From Pseudomonas asplenii (GTDB lineage Bacteria > Pseudomonadota > Gammaproteobacteria > Pseudomonadales > Pseudomonadaceae): DNA of 64,000 nucleotides. The notes under the pieces are model-generated. The model was not told the DNA's origin and searched no databases. It saw nothing but the letters and a program-made list of their open reading frames with translations. Within the stretch, counting starts at the first letter, position 1, and every line of letters starts with the position of its first letter. This document shows, piece after piece, positions 9,130 to 19,543 of the stretch. Where the stretch lies: positions 4,278,001 to 4,342,000 of the forward strand of contig NZ_LT629777.1 of the NCBI RefSeq assembly GCF_900105475.1, given 5' to 3'. Both the position numbers and the translations under genes were made by a program.

Positions 9130-10524
9130 ATGTCCCGGCGCTGGGTGGTGTTCAACGTGCTGTTGGGGACGCTGACGGTCAGCCTCAGCAACAGTTCGCT
9201 GAACCCGGCGCTGCCGGCGTTCATGAGCGTGTTCGGGATCGGCCCGCTGCTGGCGACCTGGATCGTCGCCGGGTTCATGACCAGCATGGGCATGACCATG
9301 CCGCTGACCAGCTTCCTCAGCCAGCGCCTGGGGCGCAAACGCCTGTATCTGGGCGGCGTGGCGCTGTTCGTCGGCGCGTCGCTGCTCGGCGCCGTGGCTG
9401 ATTCCATCAGCCTGGTGATCACCGCACGGGTGGTGCAGGGTATTGCCAGTGGGCTGATGATCCCGTTGTCGCTGGCGATCATCTTTTCGGTCTACGCCAA
9501 GCCCGAGCGTGGCCGGGTCACCGGCCTGTGGAGTGCCGCGGTGATGTTGGCACCGGCACTGGGGCCGTTGTGCGGCAGCCTGTTGCTGGAGTGGTTCAGC
9601 TGGCGCTCGCTGTTCCTGATGAACGTGCCGATCGGGCTGCTGGCCCTGGTGCTCGGGGTCGTGGTGTTGCCCGATTCGGAGCCGGCCGAGCGCCAGCCAT
9701 TCGACCTGGCCGGCTACCTGCTGATCGCGGCCGGTATCGGTCTGCTGATGGTGTCCATCAGTGGCCTGCGCCATGCGACCACGCTGCTCGATCCCCTCGA
9801 CCTGGGCCTGCTGCTTGCCGGCCTCGGCTGTCTGGCGGCATTCGTCCGGGTGGAGTTGAGTCGCAAGGCGCCCTTGCTCAACCTGCGCATCTTTGCCCTG
9901 CGGGGTTACCGCCTGAGTGTGGTGATCGCCGTGGTGCAGTCGGTGGGCATGTTCGAGTGCCTGGTGCTGCTGCCGCTGCTGGTGCAGGTGGTGCTGGGCT
10001 ACAGCGCGATCTGGACCGGGCTGGCGCTGTTGTGCACGGCGGCGTTTGCCAGCCTGTTCGGGCAGATGGGCGGGCGCATTCTCGACCGCCATGGCCCGCG
10101 CACGGTGGTGACCTGCGGCTTGCTGCTGACCGGTCTCTCGACCCTGGCCCTGGGCCTGCTCAAGGCCGATGCTGAGATTGCCGTGGTGTTCGGCCTGATG
10201 ATGGTGCGGGGGGCCGGACTGGGCCTGTCCTACATGCCGGTGACCACGGCCGGGCTCAATGCACTGCCCGAGCCGATGGTGACCCAGGGCGCAGCGATGA
10301 ACAACATCTCCCGGCGCCTGGTGGCGTCCCTGGCCATCGTCATCGCCTCGCTCTGGCTGGAGTGGCGCGTGGGCGCGGCCGGGGAGGCGACGAGCCCGGC
10401 GGCCATCAGCGAAGTGTTCATTGCCACCGGCATCCTGATCCTGCTGGCGCTGCCCTGCGCCTGGCGCTTTCCGCTGCACGACGAGACGGCCGAGGCTCAG
10501 CCCGGCGCAGTCGAGCAGCGATAA
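9130..10524 (+). CDS. MFS exporter of the achromobactin cluster (YhcA-type)
   Basis: 464-aa integral membrane protein of the major facilitator superfamily (drug:H+ antiporter type). It is hydrophobic throughout, with a motif-A-like loop (SQRLGRKRLYLGG) and the motif-C-like segment SAAVMLAPALGPLCGSLL. It sits between acsE and acsC, the place taken by yhcA in the Dickeya achromobactin operon, so it is probably the siderophore exporter. ATG 9130 is preferred; a GTG at 9118 overlapping the acsE stop is an alternative. Substrate is inferred from position. Confidence 0.85.
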   Translation: MSRRWVVFNVLLGTLTVSLSNSSLNPALPAFMSVFGIGPLLATWIVAGFMTSMGMTMPLTSFLSQRLGRKRLYLGGVALFVGASLLGAVADSISLVITARVVQGIASGLMIPLSLAIIFSVYAKPERGRVTGLWSAAVMLAPALGPLCGSLLLEWFSWRSLFLMNVPIGLLALVLGVVVLPDSEPAERQPFDLAGYLLIAAGIGLLMVSISGLRHATTLLDPLDLGLLLAGLGCLAAFVRVELSRKAPLLNLRIFALRGYRLSVVIAVVQSVGMFECLVLLPLLVQVVLGYSAIWTGLALLCTAAFASLFGQMGGRILDRHGPRTVVTCGLLLTGLSTLALGLLKADAEIAVVFGLMMVRGAGLGLSYMPVTTAGLNALPEPMVTQGAAMNNISRRLVASLAIVIASLWLEWRVGAAGEATSPAAISEVFIATGILILLALPCAWRFPLHDETAEAQPGAVEQR

Positions 10525-10548
10525 TTTCTTTCGACTCAAGGTACGGAT

Positions 10549-12429
10549 ATGACGACTTTCGAATTGGCAACCGCTGAACGGGTGAAAACGTCCAACAGCA
10601 ATCCGGCCAGCGGTGCCTGGCTGGCCACGGTCGACCCACGTTGCCGGGAGGCCGTGCAGCGGCGGGTGGTCGGGCAATTGCTGCAGACCCTGTTGTATGA
10701 AGCGGTGCTGCCCTATGAGGCGCAACCGCTCGGTGACGGCCTGCAGCGCTTTACCGTGCGCGGTCGCGATGCCCGGCAGGCGCCGGTGGAGTACCACTGC
10801 CAGGGCCTGCTCAGCGACAGCTTCGAGGTGATTCGGCTCGAGCATGCCAGCCTGGAGCGGGTCGACGCCAGCGGTCAACGCAGCACGCCCGATCTGCACC
10901 AGGCCCTGGCGGAATGGCTCGGCGAGTTCCGTGACAGCCCGCACCTGGGACGTTTCATCCTCGAACTGGAGCAGACCCAGCTCAAGGACCTGCAAGCCCG
11001 CAGTCAAGGCTACGCTGCCGCAGTACCGGCCCACGAACTGGACGTGGATGCCCTGGAGCAGCATTTCATGGACGCCCACAGCTATCACCCCTGCTACAAG
11101 TCGCGCATCGGCTTCTCCCTGGCGGACAACCTGCGCTACGGGCCGGAGTTCGCCACGCCGATCGCCGTGGTCTGGCTGGCGGTGGCCAACCAGCGGGCAG
11201 CGGTCAACCACTCGCGGTCCATCGACTTCCCGGCGTTCATCCGCGAGGAACTGGGAGCCGCGCGCTGGGACGAGGTGGCCCGGCGCCTGGCCGAGCAGGG
11301 CCGCAGCGTCGACGACTACCAGTTGATGCCGGTTCACCCCTGGCAGTGGGAGAACACCATCGTCCCGACGTTCTACCCCGAGCTGCTCAAGGGCGAGCTG
11401 ATCTACCTGGGTACTTCAGACGATGTCTACAAGGCCCAGCAGTCGATCCGTACCCTGGCCAACGCCAGCGTCAAGGAGCGGCCGTACGTCAAGCTGGCGA
11501 TGAGCATGACCAACACGTCCAGCACCCGGATCCTCGCGCGGCACACGGTGATGAACGGGCCCATCATCACCGACTGGCTGCAGCAACTGATCGCCAGCGA
11601 CAGCACCGCCCGTGCACTGGATTTCGTCATCCTGGGCGAAGTCGCCGGGGTCAGCTTCGACTACGACGACCTTCCCGCATCCCGTGCCGGGCAGACCTAC
11701 GGCACCCTCGGGGCGATCTGGCGCGAAAGCCTGCACCCGTACCTCAAGGCCGACGAGCAGGCGGTGCCGTTCAACGGCCTGAGCCATGTGGAAAATCGTT
11801 ATGGCGAGGGCGCACAGGTGCCGTTCATCGATGCCTGGATTCGCCAGTACGGCCTGCAGGCCTGGACCCGACAACTGCTGCAGGTCAGCGTGCCGCCGAT
11901 CATCCATATGCTTTACGCCGAAGGTATCGGCATGGAGTCCCACGGCCAGAACATCGTGCTGATCGTCAAGCAGGGCTGGCCGCAGCGTATCGCCCTCAAG
12001 GATTTCCACGACGGCGTTCGCTATTCGCTGGCGCACCTGGCGCGCCCCGAGCTGTGTCCGACCCTGGTGCCGCTGCCGGCCAGCCACGCCAAGCTCAATC
12101 GCAACTCCTTCATCATCACCGATGACGTCGACGCGGTGCGCGATTTCTCCTGCGACTGTTTCTTCTTCATCTGCCTGACCGAGATGGCGATCTTCCTGCG
12201 CCAGCAGTACCAGTTGGACGAAGCGCTGTTCTGGCAGATGACCGCCGAGGTGATCCTGGCCTACCAGGCCGACCATCCCCAGCACCGCGAGCGTTTCGCC
12301 CTGTTCGACGTGTTTGCGCCGAGCTACGAGGTCGAGGAACTGACCAAGCGCCGGCTGCTGGGCGACGGTGAGCGACGCTTCCGCTCGGTGCCCAATCCGC
12401 TGCACGCCTACAGGCCGCAAGCATGCTGA
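10549..12429 (+). CDS. acsC: AcsC, NIS synthetase
   Basis: 626-aa IucA/IucC-family synthetase. Seen: AHSYHPCYKSRIGFS (HP-x-x-K-x-R-x-G), VHPWQWENTIVPTF, SMTNTSSTRIL for citrate/ATP contacts, and MESHGQNIVLIVKQG...IALKDFHDG. The C-terminal FhuF-like part includes the CDCFFF stretch. In achromobactin synthesis AcsC and AcsA together condense diaminobutyrate with two O-citryl-ethanolamine units. An AAGG site precedes the ATG. The gene overlaps acsB by 7 bases. Confidence 0.88.
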   Translation: MTTFELATAERVKTSNSNPASGAWLATVDPRCREAVQRRVVGQLLQTLLYEAVLPYEAQPLGDGLQRFTVRGRDARQAPVEYHCQGLLSDSFEVIRLEHASLERVDASGQRSTPDLHQALAEWLGEFRDSPHLGRFILELEQTQLKDLQARSQGYAAAVPAHELDVDALEQHFMDAHSYHPCYKSRIGFSLADNLRYGPEFATPIAVVWLAVANQRAAVNHSRSIDFPAFIREELGAARWDEVARRLAEQGRSVDDYQLMPVHPWQWENTIVPTFYPELLKGELIYLGTSDDVYKAQQSIRTLANASVKERPYVKLAMSMTNTSSTRILARHTVMNGPIITDWLQQLIASDSTARALDFVILGEVAGVSFDYDDLPASRAGQTYGTLGAIWRESLHPYLKADEQAVPFNGLSHVENRYGEGAQVPFIDAWIRQYGLQAWTRQLLQVSVPPIIHMLYAEGIGMESHGQNIVLIVKQGWPQRIALKDFHDGVRYSLAHLARPELCPTLVPLPASHAKLNRNSFIITDDVDAVRDFSCDCFFFICLTEMAIFLRQQYQLDEALFWQMTAEVILAYQADHPQHRERFALFDVFAPSYEVEELTKRRLLGDGERRFRSVPNPLHAYRPQAC

Positions 12430-13196
12430 GGACCAATCTGCTCAAACAGAAACTGCAGGCGGGCCAGACGGTCCATGGCCTGATCAGTTCGATCCCGGCG
12501 GCGGCGGCCATCGAGCTGATCGCCGAGGCCGGTTTCGACTTCGTGATCATCGACATGGAGCACGTGCTGATCAATCCGGAAACCGTCGAGCACATGATTC
12601 GCACCGCCGAGTCCTATGGCCTGACACCGCTGGTGCGGGTTGCCGACCTCAACCCCAAGACCCTGCTGCGCCTGCTCGATGGCGGTGCCCAGGGCATCGT
12701 GCTGCCGATGATCGAAAGCCCCGAACAGCTGGCTGAGGCCATCGCCGCCTGCAAGTACCACCCGCTGGGGCGGCGCAGCCTCAATGCCGGGCGTCCCGGC
12801 GCCTTCGGCAAGCACAGCCTGGCGCAGTACGTGGGCGAGGCCAATGCACAGATCATGCTGGTGGCGATGATCGAGAGCGCCGAGGGCGTGCGCCGGGCCG
12901 CGGAGATCGCCGCGGTACCGGGCCTGGACATGATCCTCGAAGGCGCCGCCGACCTGTCGCAATCGTTGGGCATGCCCTGGCAGATCGACCAGCCCGTCGT
13001 CCAGCAGGCGCTGCTTGACAGTTGGCAGGCCGCGCAGGCCGCCGGCGTGCCGTATTGCACCATCCCCCGACAACCCGGCGATGCCGCCCGTTGGCAGGAG
13101 CGGGGCGTGCGCGCCTTCGTTCTCGGCGACGAACGTGGTATTGCCTTCCGGGCGCTGCAGGCGCGCCTGGCGACTCTTTCTGCAGAAGGAAAATGA
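12423..13196 (+). CDS. acsB: AcsB, HpcH/HpaI-type aldolase (citrate lyase/synthase-like)
   Basis: 257-aa HpcH/HpaI aldolase/citrate-lyase family protein. The TIM-barrel motifs are seen: FDFVIIDMEHVLIN, GAQGIVLPMIESPEQ, and LVAMIESAEGV with the metal-binding Glu. The family cleaves or forms C-C bonds of 2-oxoacids using a divalent metal. In achromobactin loci it has been proposed to supply citrate or a related acid. The start ATGCTGA overlaps the acsC stop, and acsA follows 4 bases later. Confidence 0.85.
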   Translation: MLRTNLLKQKLQAGQTVHGLISSIPAAAAIELIAEAGFDFVIIDMEHVLINPETVEHMIRTAESYGLTPLVRVADLNPKTLLRLLDGGAQGIVLPMIESPEQLAEAIAACKYHPLGRRSLNAGRPGAFGKHSLAQYVGEANAQIMLVAMIESAEGVRRAAEIAAVPGLDMILEGAADLSQSLGMPWQIDQPVVQQALLDSWQAAQAAGVPYCTIPRQPGDAARWQERGVRAFVLGDERGIAFRALQARLATLSAEGK

Positions 13197-13200
13197 CTCG

Positions 13201-15069
13201 ATGAACTTCACTTCACGTGCCGCCGATCTGGTGATGCAGGATCTGGTCGACTGCCTGTTGGCGGAAGACTTCTTTGGTAGCGAGCCGCTGAACCTGGTGG
13301 ACACCGCTCACTGGCAGCAGGCCCATCCGCAGGCGCCCATGCTGGCCGAGACGAGCCCGCAGCAGCGCATCTGGGACTGGTGCTACGATGCGGCGGAACA
13401 GCGCTTCATCAGCGTCGCCCTGCGTCCCGGCATCACCCAGCAGTGGGAGAGTGTGCCGGGTACCCCGGTGCTGGCGCGCCAGGGCGAAGACTGGATCCGG
13501 CTGTCGCCCGAGGACTTCATGCAGCGGGTATTCGCCGGCCTGGCGCCGCGCCTGGAGGACAATGAAAAGGGCCTGGCGCTGTTTCTCGAGGTGCTGCGTA
13601 TCAGTGTCTGGCAGACCGCGCTGTCGCTGGACCACCGCATCGACCACCGGGACCTGATGGCGCAGGACGGCGCGACCTTCTTCCGCACCATGGAGCAGTG
13701 GGCGTCGCTGCGCGACCGTCCCTACCACCCGCTGGCGAAGGCCAAGCAGGGCCTGGACGAGGACGAATACCGGCGCTACCAGGCCGAGTTCGCCCAGCCG
13801 GTGAACCTGCACTGGGTCGCAGTGGACAAAGGCCTGCTGCAATGCGGCGACGGGGTAGGGGACGTCGAACAGTCGTTCCCGGCGCACTACCTGTTGCCGG
13901 AGCACCTGCAGGCCGAGCTCGCGCAGGAGCTGCGTGGCCTGGGCATCGAGCACAGCCATGTGGCCCTGCCGGTCCATCCCTGGCAGTTCGAGCACGTGCT
14001 TGAGGCCCAGCTGGGCTCGGCGTTCGAGCGCGGCGACTGCCGCCGCCTGGCGTTCCAGGGCGCGCCGGTATTCGCCACCTCGTCGCTGCGTTCCATGACC
14101 CCGTGCTTCCCCAGCGCCGACTACCTCAAGCTGCCGATGGCGATCTACTCCCTCGGGGCTTCGCGCTACCTGCCGGCGGTGAAGATGATCAACGGCGGAC
14201 TCAGCGAAAACCTGCTGCGCCAGGCGCTGACCCGCGATGAGACCCTGGCGCGTTCGCTGCACCTGTGCGACGAGGGCAAATGGTGGGCCTTCATGCCGCC
14301 CGAGGCGACGCTGTTCGACGAGGCGCCACGGCACCTCTCGGCGATGGTCCGTGGCTACCCGGCGCCCCTGCTCGACGACCCCGAGTGCCGCCTGCTGCCA
14401 ATGGCCGCACTGGGGACGCCGCTGCCCGACAGCAACCGGCACTTCTTCGACGAGTGGATGGACTACCGCCAGTTGCCACGCAACCAGGCTTCGGTGTTGA
14501 CCCTGTTCCGCGAGCTGAGCCACAGCTTCTTCGACATCAACCTGCGCATGCTGCGCATCGGTATGCTCGGCGAGGTTCACGGACAGAACGCGGTGCTGGT
14601 GTGGAAGGCCGGACAGGCCCAGGGCCTGCTGCTGCGTGACCATGACTCGTTGCGCATCTTCGTGCCGTGGCTCGAGCGCAACGGCATGGCCGACCCGGTC
14701 TACCGGATCAAGAAGGGTCATGCCAACACCCTCTACCATGAGCGTCCCGAGGACCTTTTGTTCTGGCTGCAGACCCTCGGCATCCAGGTCAACGTGCGGG
14801 CGATCATCGACACCCTGGCGCAGGTCTATGCGGTGCCGGTGACCGCGTTGTGGACGGTGTTGCGTGATGTGCTCGAAGGCCTGCTGGAGAGCATCGAGTT
14901 CGACACCGAGGCGCGGGCGATGATTCGCCACCAGTTGTTCGAGGCCCCGCGCTGGCCGCAGAAACTGCTGCTGACACCGATGATCGCCCGCGCGGGTGGC
15001 CCAGGCAGCATGCCGTTCGGCAAGGGCGAGGTGGTCAACCCGTTCCACAGGTTGCGCCGTGAAGCCTGA
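13201..15069 (+). CDS. acsA: AcsA, NIS synthetase
   Basis: 622-aa IucA/IucC-family synthetase, the third of this cluster. Seen: RPYHPLAKAKQGL, LPVHPWQFEHVL, TSSLRSMTP and GEVHGQNAVLVWKAG...LLLRDHDSLRIF. With AcsC it is expected to join diaminobutyrate to O-citryl-ethanolamine. The ATG at 13201 is chosen although the frame is open further upstream inside acsB, because an AGAAGGAAA site lies just before it. Its last codons overlap the GTG start of cbrA. Confidence 0.87.
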   Translation: MNFTSRAADLVMQDLVDCLLAEDFFGSEPLNLVDTAHWQQAHPQAPMLAETSPQQRIWDWCYDAAEQRFISVALRPGITQQWESVPGTPVLARQGEDWIRLSPEDFMQRVFAGLAPRLEDNEKGLALFLEVLRISVWQTALSLDHRIDHRDLMAQDGATFFRTMEQWASLRDRPYHPLAKAKQGLDEDEYRRYQAEFAQPVNLHWVAVDKGLLQCGDGVGDVEQSFPAHYLLPEHLQAELAQELRGLGIEHSHVALPVHPWQFEHVLEAQLGSAFERGDCRRLAFQGAPVFATSSLRSMTPCFPSADYLKLPMAIYSLGASRYLPAVKMINGGLSENLLRQALTRDETLARSLHLCDEGKWWAFMPPEATLFDEAPRHLSAMVRGYPAPLLDDPECRLLPMAALGTPLPDSNRHFFDEWMDYRQLPRNQASVLTLFRELSHSFFDINLRMLRIGMLGEVHGQNAVLVWKAGQAQGLLLRDHDSLRIFVPWLERNGMADPVYRIKKGHANTLYHERPEDLLFWLQTLGIQVNVRAIIDTLAQVYAVPVTALWTVLRDVLEGLLESIEFDTEARAMIRHQLFEAPRWPQKLLLTPMIARAGGPGSMPFGKGEVVNPFHRLRREA

Positions 15070-15955
15070 CCTGTTCCGGCAACCGTCCAGGCGCACCGTG
15101 CTGCGCCTGTCCCTCGGCCTGCTGGCCCTGCCGACACTGGTACGGGCCGACGGGCTGCGCCTGGTCACCCTGTTCCAGGGCGCCAGCGATTGTGCCGTGG
15201 CCCTGGGACTGACCCCGGTGGGCGTGGTCGACTCGCCCACCGAGAAGCCGACCTTTCGCTACCTGCGTCCGGCCCTGGCCGGTGTCGCCCATGTCGGCCT
15301 GGAAACCCAGCCGAGCCTGGAGGATATCGTCCTGCTCAGGCCCGACGTGATCGTCGCCTCGCGATTTCGGCACCAGCGTATTGCCCCGCTGCTGGAGCGC
15401 ATGGGCAGGGTGTTGATGCTGGAGGAAGTCTTTGAATTCAAGCGAACCCTGGCGCTGATGGGCGCCGCGCTGAATCGCCAGCAGCAGGCCAGTGACTTGC
15501 TGGGGCAGTGGCAGCAGCGGGTCGCCCACTTGCGTGAACAGTTGCAGGCGAAATTCGCCGGGCGCTGGCCGCTGACCGTCTCGGTGCTGGATGTGCGCGA
15601 AGACCACGTGCGCAGTTACCTGCCGGGCAGCTTTGCCGGCTCCGTACTCAGCGAGCTGGGGTTCGACTGGAACCCGGTAGCCCGCAGCGCACACGGCACC
15701 TACATGAAACTCACCAGTAAAGAGAGCTTGCCCGTGGTCGATGCCGACCTGTTTTTCGTGTTCCAGCGCTCGGACAGCCAGACCGTGCAGCGCAACTATG
15801 AACGCCTGGTGCATTACCCGTTCTGGCAGCACATGCGTGCAGCCCGGGATGGCCAGGTGTGGCGGGTCGACAGCATCGCCTGGAGTTTTTCCGGCGGTAT
15901 CCTGGGGGCCAACCAGATGCTCGATGACATCGCGCGGGTGGTGGCGTCCTCATGA
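15059..15955 (+). CDS. cbrA: CbrA, periplasmic ferric-siderophore-binding protein
   Basis: 298-aa class III (BtuF/FhuD-like) substrate-binding protein. The N-terminus has a twin-arginine followed by a hydrophobic stretch ([21 protein letters not shown]), suggesting Tat- or Sec-dependent export. The helical-backbone fold is indicated by [16 protein letters not shown]. Start assigned to GTG 15059, overlapping acsA by 11 bases; there is no ATG at this end. It should hand ferric achromobactin to the CbrB/CbrC permease. Confidence 0.85.
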   Translation: MKPDLFRQPSRRTVLRLSLGLLALPTLVRADGLRLVTLFQGASDCAVALGLTPVGVVDSPTEKPTFRYLRPALAGVAHVGLETQPSLEDIVLLRPDVIVASRFRHQRIAPLLERMGRVLMLEEVFEFKRTLALMGAALNRQQQASDLLGQWQQRVAHLREQLQAKFAGRWPLTVSVLDVREDHVRSYLPGSFAGSVLSELGFDWNPVARSAHGTYMKLTSKESLPVVDADLFFVFQRSDSQTVQRNYERLVHYPFWQHMRAARDGQVWRVDSIAWSFSGGILGANQMLDDIARVVASS

Positions 15956-16941
15956 GTCGTGGTTCGAAACTGACCCTGGCGGTGCTGGTGATGCTGTTGG
16001 CCTGCCTGTTGAGCCTGGCGGCGGGGGCCACCTGGATTCAACCGTCGCACCTGTGGAGTGGCTTGCTGCACGCCGGCAGCCTGACGGCTGGCGAACAACT
16101 GATCGTCAGCACCCGCCTGGCCCGCACGCTGATGGCGGTCGCGGTGGGTGCCAGCCTTGCGGTCGCCGGGGCGCTGATGCAGGCGCTGACGCGCAACCCG
16201 CTGGCGTCGCCAGGGCTGTTCGGGGTGAATGCCGGGGCGACCTTTGCGATCATCCTCGGTTCGTCGCTGCTGGCTCTGTCGTCCATGCAGCAATGGTTGT
16301 GGTGTGCATTCCTCGGGGCGGCGCTGGCCGGCGCGCTGGTGTGGCTGATCGGCAACCGTGGCGAGAGCAGTCTCAGCCCGTTGCGCATCGTGCTCGCCGG
16401 GGCGGCGGTGACCGCGCTGTTTTCGGCCTTCAGCCAGGCCCTGCTGGTGGTCGATGAGGAAGGCCTGGACACGGTGCTGTTCTGGCTCGCCGGTTCGCTC
16501 TCCGAGCGAGAGCTGGCGATGGCCGCGCCGTTGCTGATCGGTGTGTCGTTCGGCCTGTTCGGCGCCTGGCTGCTGGCTGGGCAGGTCAATGTCCTCGGTG
16601 CCGGCGAGTCGATTGCCATTGGACTCGGCCAACGCACCGGGCGGATCCGCCTGCTGATGAGCGTGCTGATCGTCGGCCTGGCGGGCAGCGCGGTGGCGCT
16701 GGCCGGCAGCATCGGTTTCATCGGCCTGCTGGTGCCGCACATGGTGCGCAAGAGCCTGTCGGTCGATCATCGCTGGCTGCTGCCGGGCTGTGCCGTGTTG
16801 GGCGCGACGCTGTTGTTGCTGGCCGATACCTTGTCGCGGGTGGTGATCCTGCCGCAGGAGGTGCCGGTGGGGGTGATGACTGCGTTCTTCGGGGCGCCGT
16901 TCTTCATTGCCCTGGCGCGACGGGGGGCACGTCATGGCTAG
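15952..16941 (+). CDS. cbrB: CbrB, iron-siderophore ABC permease
   Basis: 329-aa FecCD-family permease with about nine to ten hydrophobic segments. The family motif [43 protein letters not shown] is recognisable in parts (for example [11 protein letters not shown]), as is the coupling region [16 protein letters not shown]. The start overlaps the cbrA stop (ATGA). It pairs with CbrC to form the inner-membrane channel. Confidence 0.9.
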   Translation: MSRGSKLTLAVLVMLLACLLSLAAGATWIQPSHLWSGLLHAGSLTAGEQLIVSTRLARTLMAVAVGASLAVAGALMQALTRNPLASPGLFGVNAGATFAIILGSSLLALSSMQQWLWCAFLGAALAGALVWLIGNRGESSLSPLRIVLAGAAVTALFSAFSQALLVVDEEGLDTVLFWLAGSLSERELAMAAPLLIGVSFGLFGAWLLAGQVNVLGAGESIAIGLGQRTGRIRLLMSVLIVGLAGSAVALAGSIGFIGLLVPHMVRKSLSVDHRWLLPGCAVLGATLLLLADTLSRVVILPQEVPVGVMTAFFGAPFFIALARRGARHG

Positions 16942-17965
16942 ACAGGTGACCGTGCGCCGGGGCGTCTTTTCCCGGCAACTCGACCTTGGCAGCGTGGCCC
17001 GCCTGATGGTAGCGCTGCTGCTGACCCTGCTGGTGATGCTCGGCGCGCTGACGCTGGGCAAGATCAACCTGTCGCCGTTGACCGTCTTGCGGGTGCTGGC
17101 TGGCGCCGCCGACCCCGGGCTGACCTTCATCGTCGAGCAACTGCGCCTGCCGCGGCTGGTGCTGGCAGCCCTGGTGGGGGCGGCGCTGGCGGTCTCCGGG
17201 CTGATCCTGCAGAGCATCATTCGCAATCCGCTGGCTTCGCCGGACCTGCTGGGTATCACCAGCGGCGCCAGTGCGGCGGCGGTGGGCTACCTGTCGTTCT
17301 TCTCGCTGGCGCTGGGCTCGCAGTTCCTGCCGCTGGTGGCGATGACCGGGGCCGGCCTGGCCGCGCTGGCGATCTACCTGCTGGCCTGGAAGCAGGGCAC
17401 CTCGCCGCTGCGGCTGGTGCTGATCGGCGTCGGTGTATCGGCCTTGCTGGCGGCGGTGACCACCTTTGTGCTGGTGTTCAGCCCGTTGACCACCACCCTG
17501 TCGGCCTATGTCTGGCTGACGGGCAGCGTCTACGGCGCCAGTTGGCCGGAGCCGCGGGCGCTGGCCGGCTGGCTGCTGGCGATCATGCCGCTGCTGGCCT
17601 GGCTGGCCCGGCAAGTGCGGGTGCAGCAACTGGACGACGACCTGGCCCAGGGCATCGGCGCGCGAGTGCAATGGCTGCGGGCCGGCCTGCTGCTGGTCAG
17701 CGTGGCGTTGGCCGGTGCGGCCGTGGCCTGGGGCGGGGCGATTGCCTTCGTCGGGCTGATCGCCCCGCACATCGCCAAGCGCCTGGTGCCACCGGGGTTT
17801 GCCGGGCAGGCGCTGATGTCGGCGCTGGTCGGCGCCAACCTGGTGATGCTCGCCGACCTGGTCGGGCGCACATTGTTTCTGCCCCTGGACCTGCCGGCGG
17901 GTATCTTTGTTGCGGTGCTCGGCACACCGTTCTTTCTCTATCTCCTGATCAACCAGCGGCACTGA
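16934..17965 (+). CDS. cbrC: CbrC, iron-siderophore ABC permease
   Basis: 343-aa FecCD-family permease, paralogous to CbrB. Seen: [20 protein letters not shown] and [18 protein letters not shown], the loop that contacts the ATPase. ATG 16934 is inside the end of cbrB (8-base overlap). The upstream in-frame extension is inside cbrB and is rejected. It forms the transporter with CbrB, CbrD and the binding protein CbrA. Confidence 0.9.
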   Translation: MARQVTVRRGVFSRQLDLGSVARLMVALLLTLLVMLGALTLGKINLSPLTVLRVLAGAADPGLTFIVEQLRLPRLVLAALVGAALAVSGLILQSIIRNPLASPDLLGITSGASAAAVGYLSFFSLALGSQFLPLVAMTGAGLAALAIYLLAWKQGTSPLRLVLIGVGVSALLAAVTTFVLVFSPLTTTLSAYVWLTGSVYGASWPEPRALAGWLLAIMPLLAWLARQVRVQQLDDDLAQGIGARVQWLRAGLLLVSVALAGAAVAWGGAIAFVGLIAPHIAKRLVPPGFAGQALMSALVGANLVMLADLVGRTLFLPLDLPAGIFVAVLGTPFFLYLLINQRH

Positions 17966-17975
17966 GGAATTGCAG

Positions 17976-18767
17976 ATGGCATCCATTACAGCCCAGGGCC
18001 TGACCCTGGGTTACCAACGTCAGCCCATCATCGACGGGCTCGACCTGCAACTGCCCCAAGGCCAGGTGTCGGTACTGATCGGCAGCAATGGCTGCGGCAA
18101 GAGCACCCTGCTCAAATCCTTTGCGCGGCTGCTCAAGCCGCAGCAGGGTACGGTCATCCTCAACGGCACCGACATCCATCGCAAGTCGACGGCGGCAGTC
18201 GCCCGTGAACTGGCGATCCTCCCGCAGATCCCCAGTGCCCCCGAGGGCATCAGCGTGCGGCAACTGGTGGCGTTGGGGCGCTACCCCTACCAGAACTGGA
18301 TGCAGCAATGGTCGCTGCAGGACGAGGCGATGGTCGAGCGCGCGCTGCAGCAGACCGGCATGCTGGAACTGGCCGAGCGTCCGGTGGATGCGCTGTCCGG
18401 TGGCCAGCGCCAGCGTGCGTGGATCGCCATGACCCTGGCCCAGGACACCGAACTGGTGCTGCTCGACGAGCCGACCACGTTCCTCGACCTGGCCCACCAG
18501 ATCGAAGTCCTCGACCTGCTGCGCGACCTCAATCGCCAGGAGGGCAAGACCATCGTCATGGTCCTGCACGACCTCAACCTGGCCTGCCGCTACGCCGACC
18601 ACATGGTCGCGGTGCACCAGCGCACGGCGTTTGCCCAGGGGCGGCCGGCTGACATCCTCAGTGAGGAATTGGTCAAGCAGGTGTTCAATCTCAACTGCCG
18701 GATCATCAGCGACCCGTTCTTCGGCACGCCGCTGTGCATCCCGTTCGGCCGGGAACTGCCGCAATGA
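17976..18767 (+). CDS. cbrD: CbrD, iron-siderophore ABC ATPase
   Basis: 263-aa FepC-type ATPase. Walker [11 protein letters not shown] (about residue 36), signature [13 protein letters not shown], Walker [15 protein letters not shown]-loop VMVLHDLN. It energises uptake of ferric siderophore through CbrBC. The start is 10 bases after the cbrC stop with a GAGGAA site. The stop overlaps the next gene (ATGA). Confidence 0.92.
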   Translation: MASITAQGLTLGYQRQPIIDGLDLQLPQGQVSVLIGSNGCGKSTLLKSFARLLKPQQGTVILNGTDIHRKSTAAVARELAILPQIPSAPEGISVRQLVALGRYPYQNWMQQWSLQDEAMVERALQQTGMLELAERPVDALSGGQRQRAWIAMTLAQDTELVLLDEPTTFLDLAHQIEVLDLLRDLNRQEGKTIVMVLHDLNLACRYADHMVAVHQRTAFAQGRPADILSEELVKQVFNLNCRIISDPFFGTPLCIPFGRELPQ

Positions 18768-19543
18768 CCCTGGCGAGCCTGTTCAGTGAACAGGAATGGG
18801 CGCTGCTGTCCGGGGCGTTGCGCCTCAAGCCTGCGCAGCAGTGCGACCTGCGCTCGCTGCCGGCGCGGGCGCTGCTCGATGAGACGACCTGCGAGCGCCT
18901 GCTGCTGGCGTTGGGCCCGGTGATCGGTTCGCCGACGCTGGCGATCACCGCCTCGCTGCTGGCCAAGCGTTTCTCCTTCCTGAGCACCGGGGCGTGCCTG
19001 TACGCGATGTCGGTGTACGACAAGGGCTTGCGGTTGTCGCTGGACAATTGTCGAGTCGAGTACGGACATGACGACGGCGTGTGGACCTCGTCGATGCCGC
19101 TGGATGAGCTGCAGCCTTTCGACTATCCGCCGGGGCAGCGTGAAGCCTGGCGCGCGTCCATCGTCGGCAGCCTGTTCGCTGGAACGCTGCAGCCGCTGTG
19201 GCAGACGTTCTACCGGGTCAGCGGTATTTCCCGGCGGATTCTCTGGGAGAACACCGCGGTACGGGTTTATTCGCTGTACGAGAAACGCATGGTCAAGGTC
19301 GAGGACCCGCAGGTTCGCCAGCGCTACGAAGCCGATTTCCACTGGCTGCTGAACGACGCCGAACCGGCCTTGTTCGGCCTCGACTACAACCCGCTACGGC
19401 ATTTTCGCCGATCGCCGACGATCCTTGAAAGCGAAGGCAAGAGCATTCGCTTTCGGCGCACCTGCTGCTTCTACTACGAGGCGAGCAACCCGGTCGAGTA
19501 CTGCTCCACCTGTCCCTTGCTGAGGCCGAAGAAATGTCGTTGA
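18764..19543 (+). CDS. FhuF-like ferric-siderophore reductase
   Basis: 259-aa protein of the FhuF ferric iron reductase/IucA-IucC C-terminal superfamily. The C-terminus shows the diagnostic Cys-Cys-x10-Cys-x2-Cys pattern ([17 protein letters not shown]), which binds a [2Fe-2S] cluster in FhuF. It would reduce iron in the imported complex and release it in the cytoplasm. The start overlaps cbrD (ATGA), and the end overlaps the next gene by 10 bases. A reductase at the end of the achromobactin run complements transport functionally. Confidence 0.8.
   Translation: MTLASLFSEQEWALLSGALRLKPAQQCDLRSLPARALLDETTCERLLLALGPVIGSPTLAITASLLAKRFSFLSTGACLYAMSVYDKGLRLSLDNCRVEYGHDDGVWTSSMPLDELQPFDYPPGQREAWRASIVGSLFAGTLQPLWQTFYRVSGISRRILWENTAVRVYSLYEKRMVKVEDPQVRQRYEADFHWLLNDAEPALFGLDYNPLRHFRRSPTILESEGKSIRFRRTCCFYYEASNPVEYCSTCPLLRPKKCR

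Noticed and set aside
9022..11337. Long minus-strand open frame (771 codons) across the siderophore genes
   Set aside because: Antisense shadow of the GC-rich exporter and acsC genes. It is low-complexity in His/Gln/Arg, has no family motif, and the plus-strand genes have clear motifs and overlaps.
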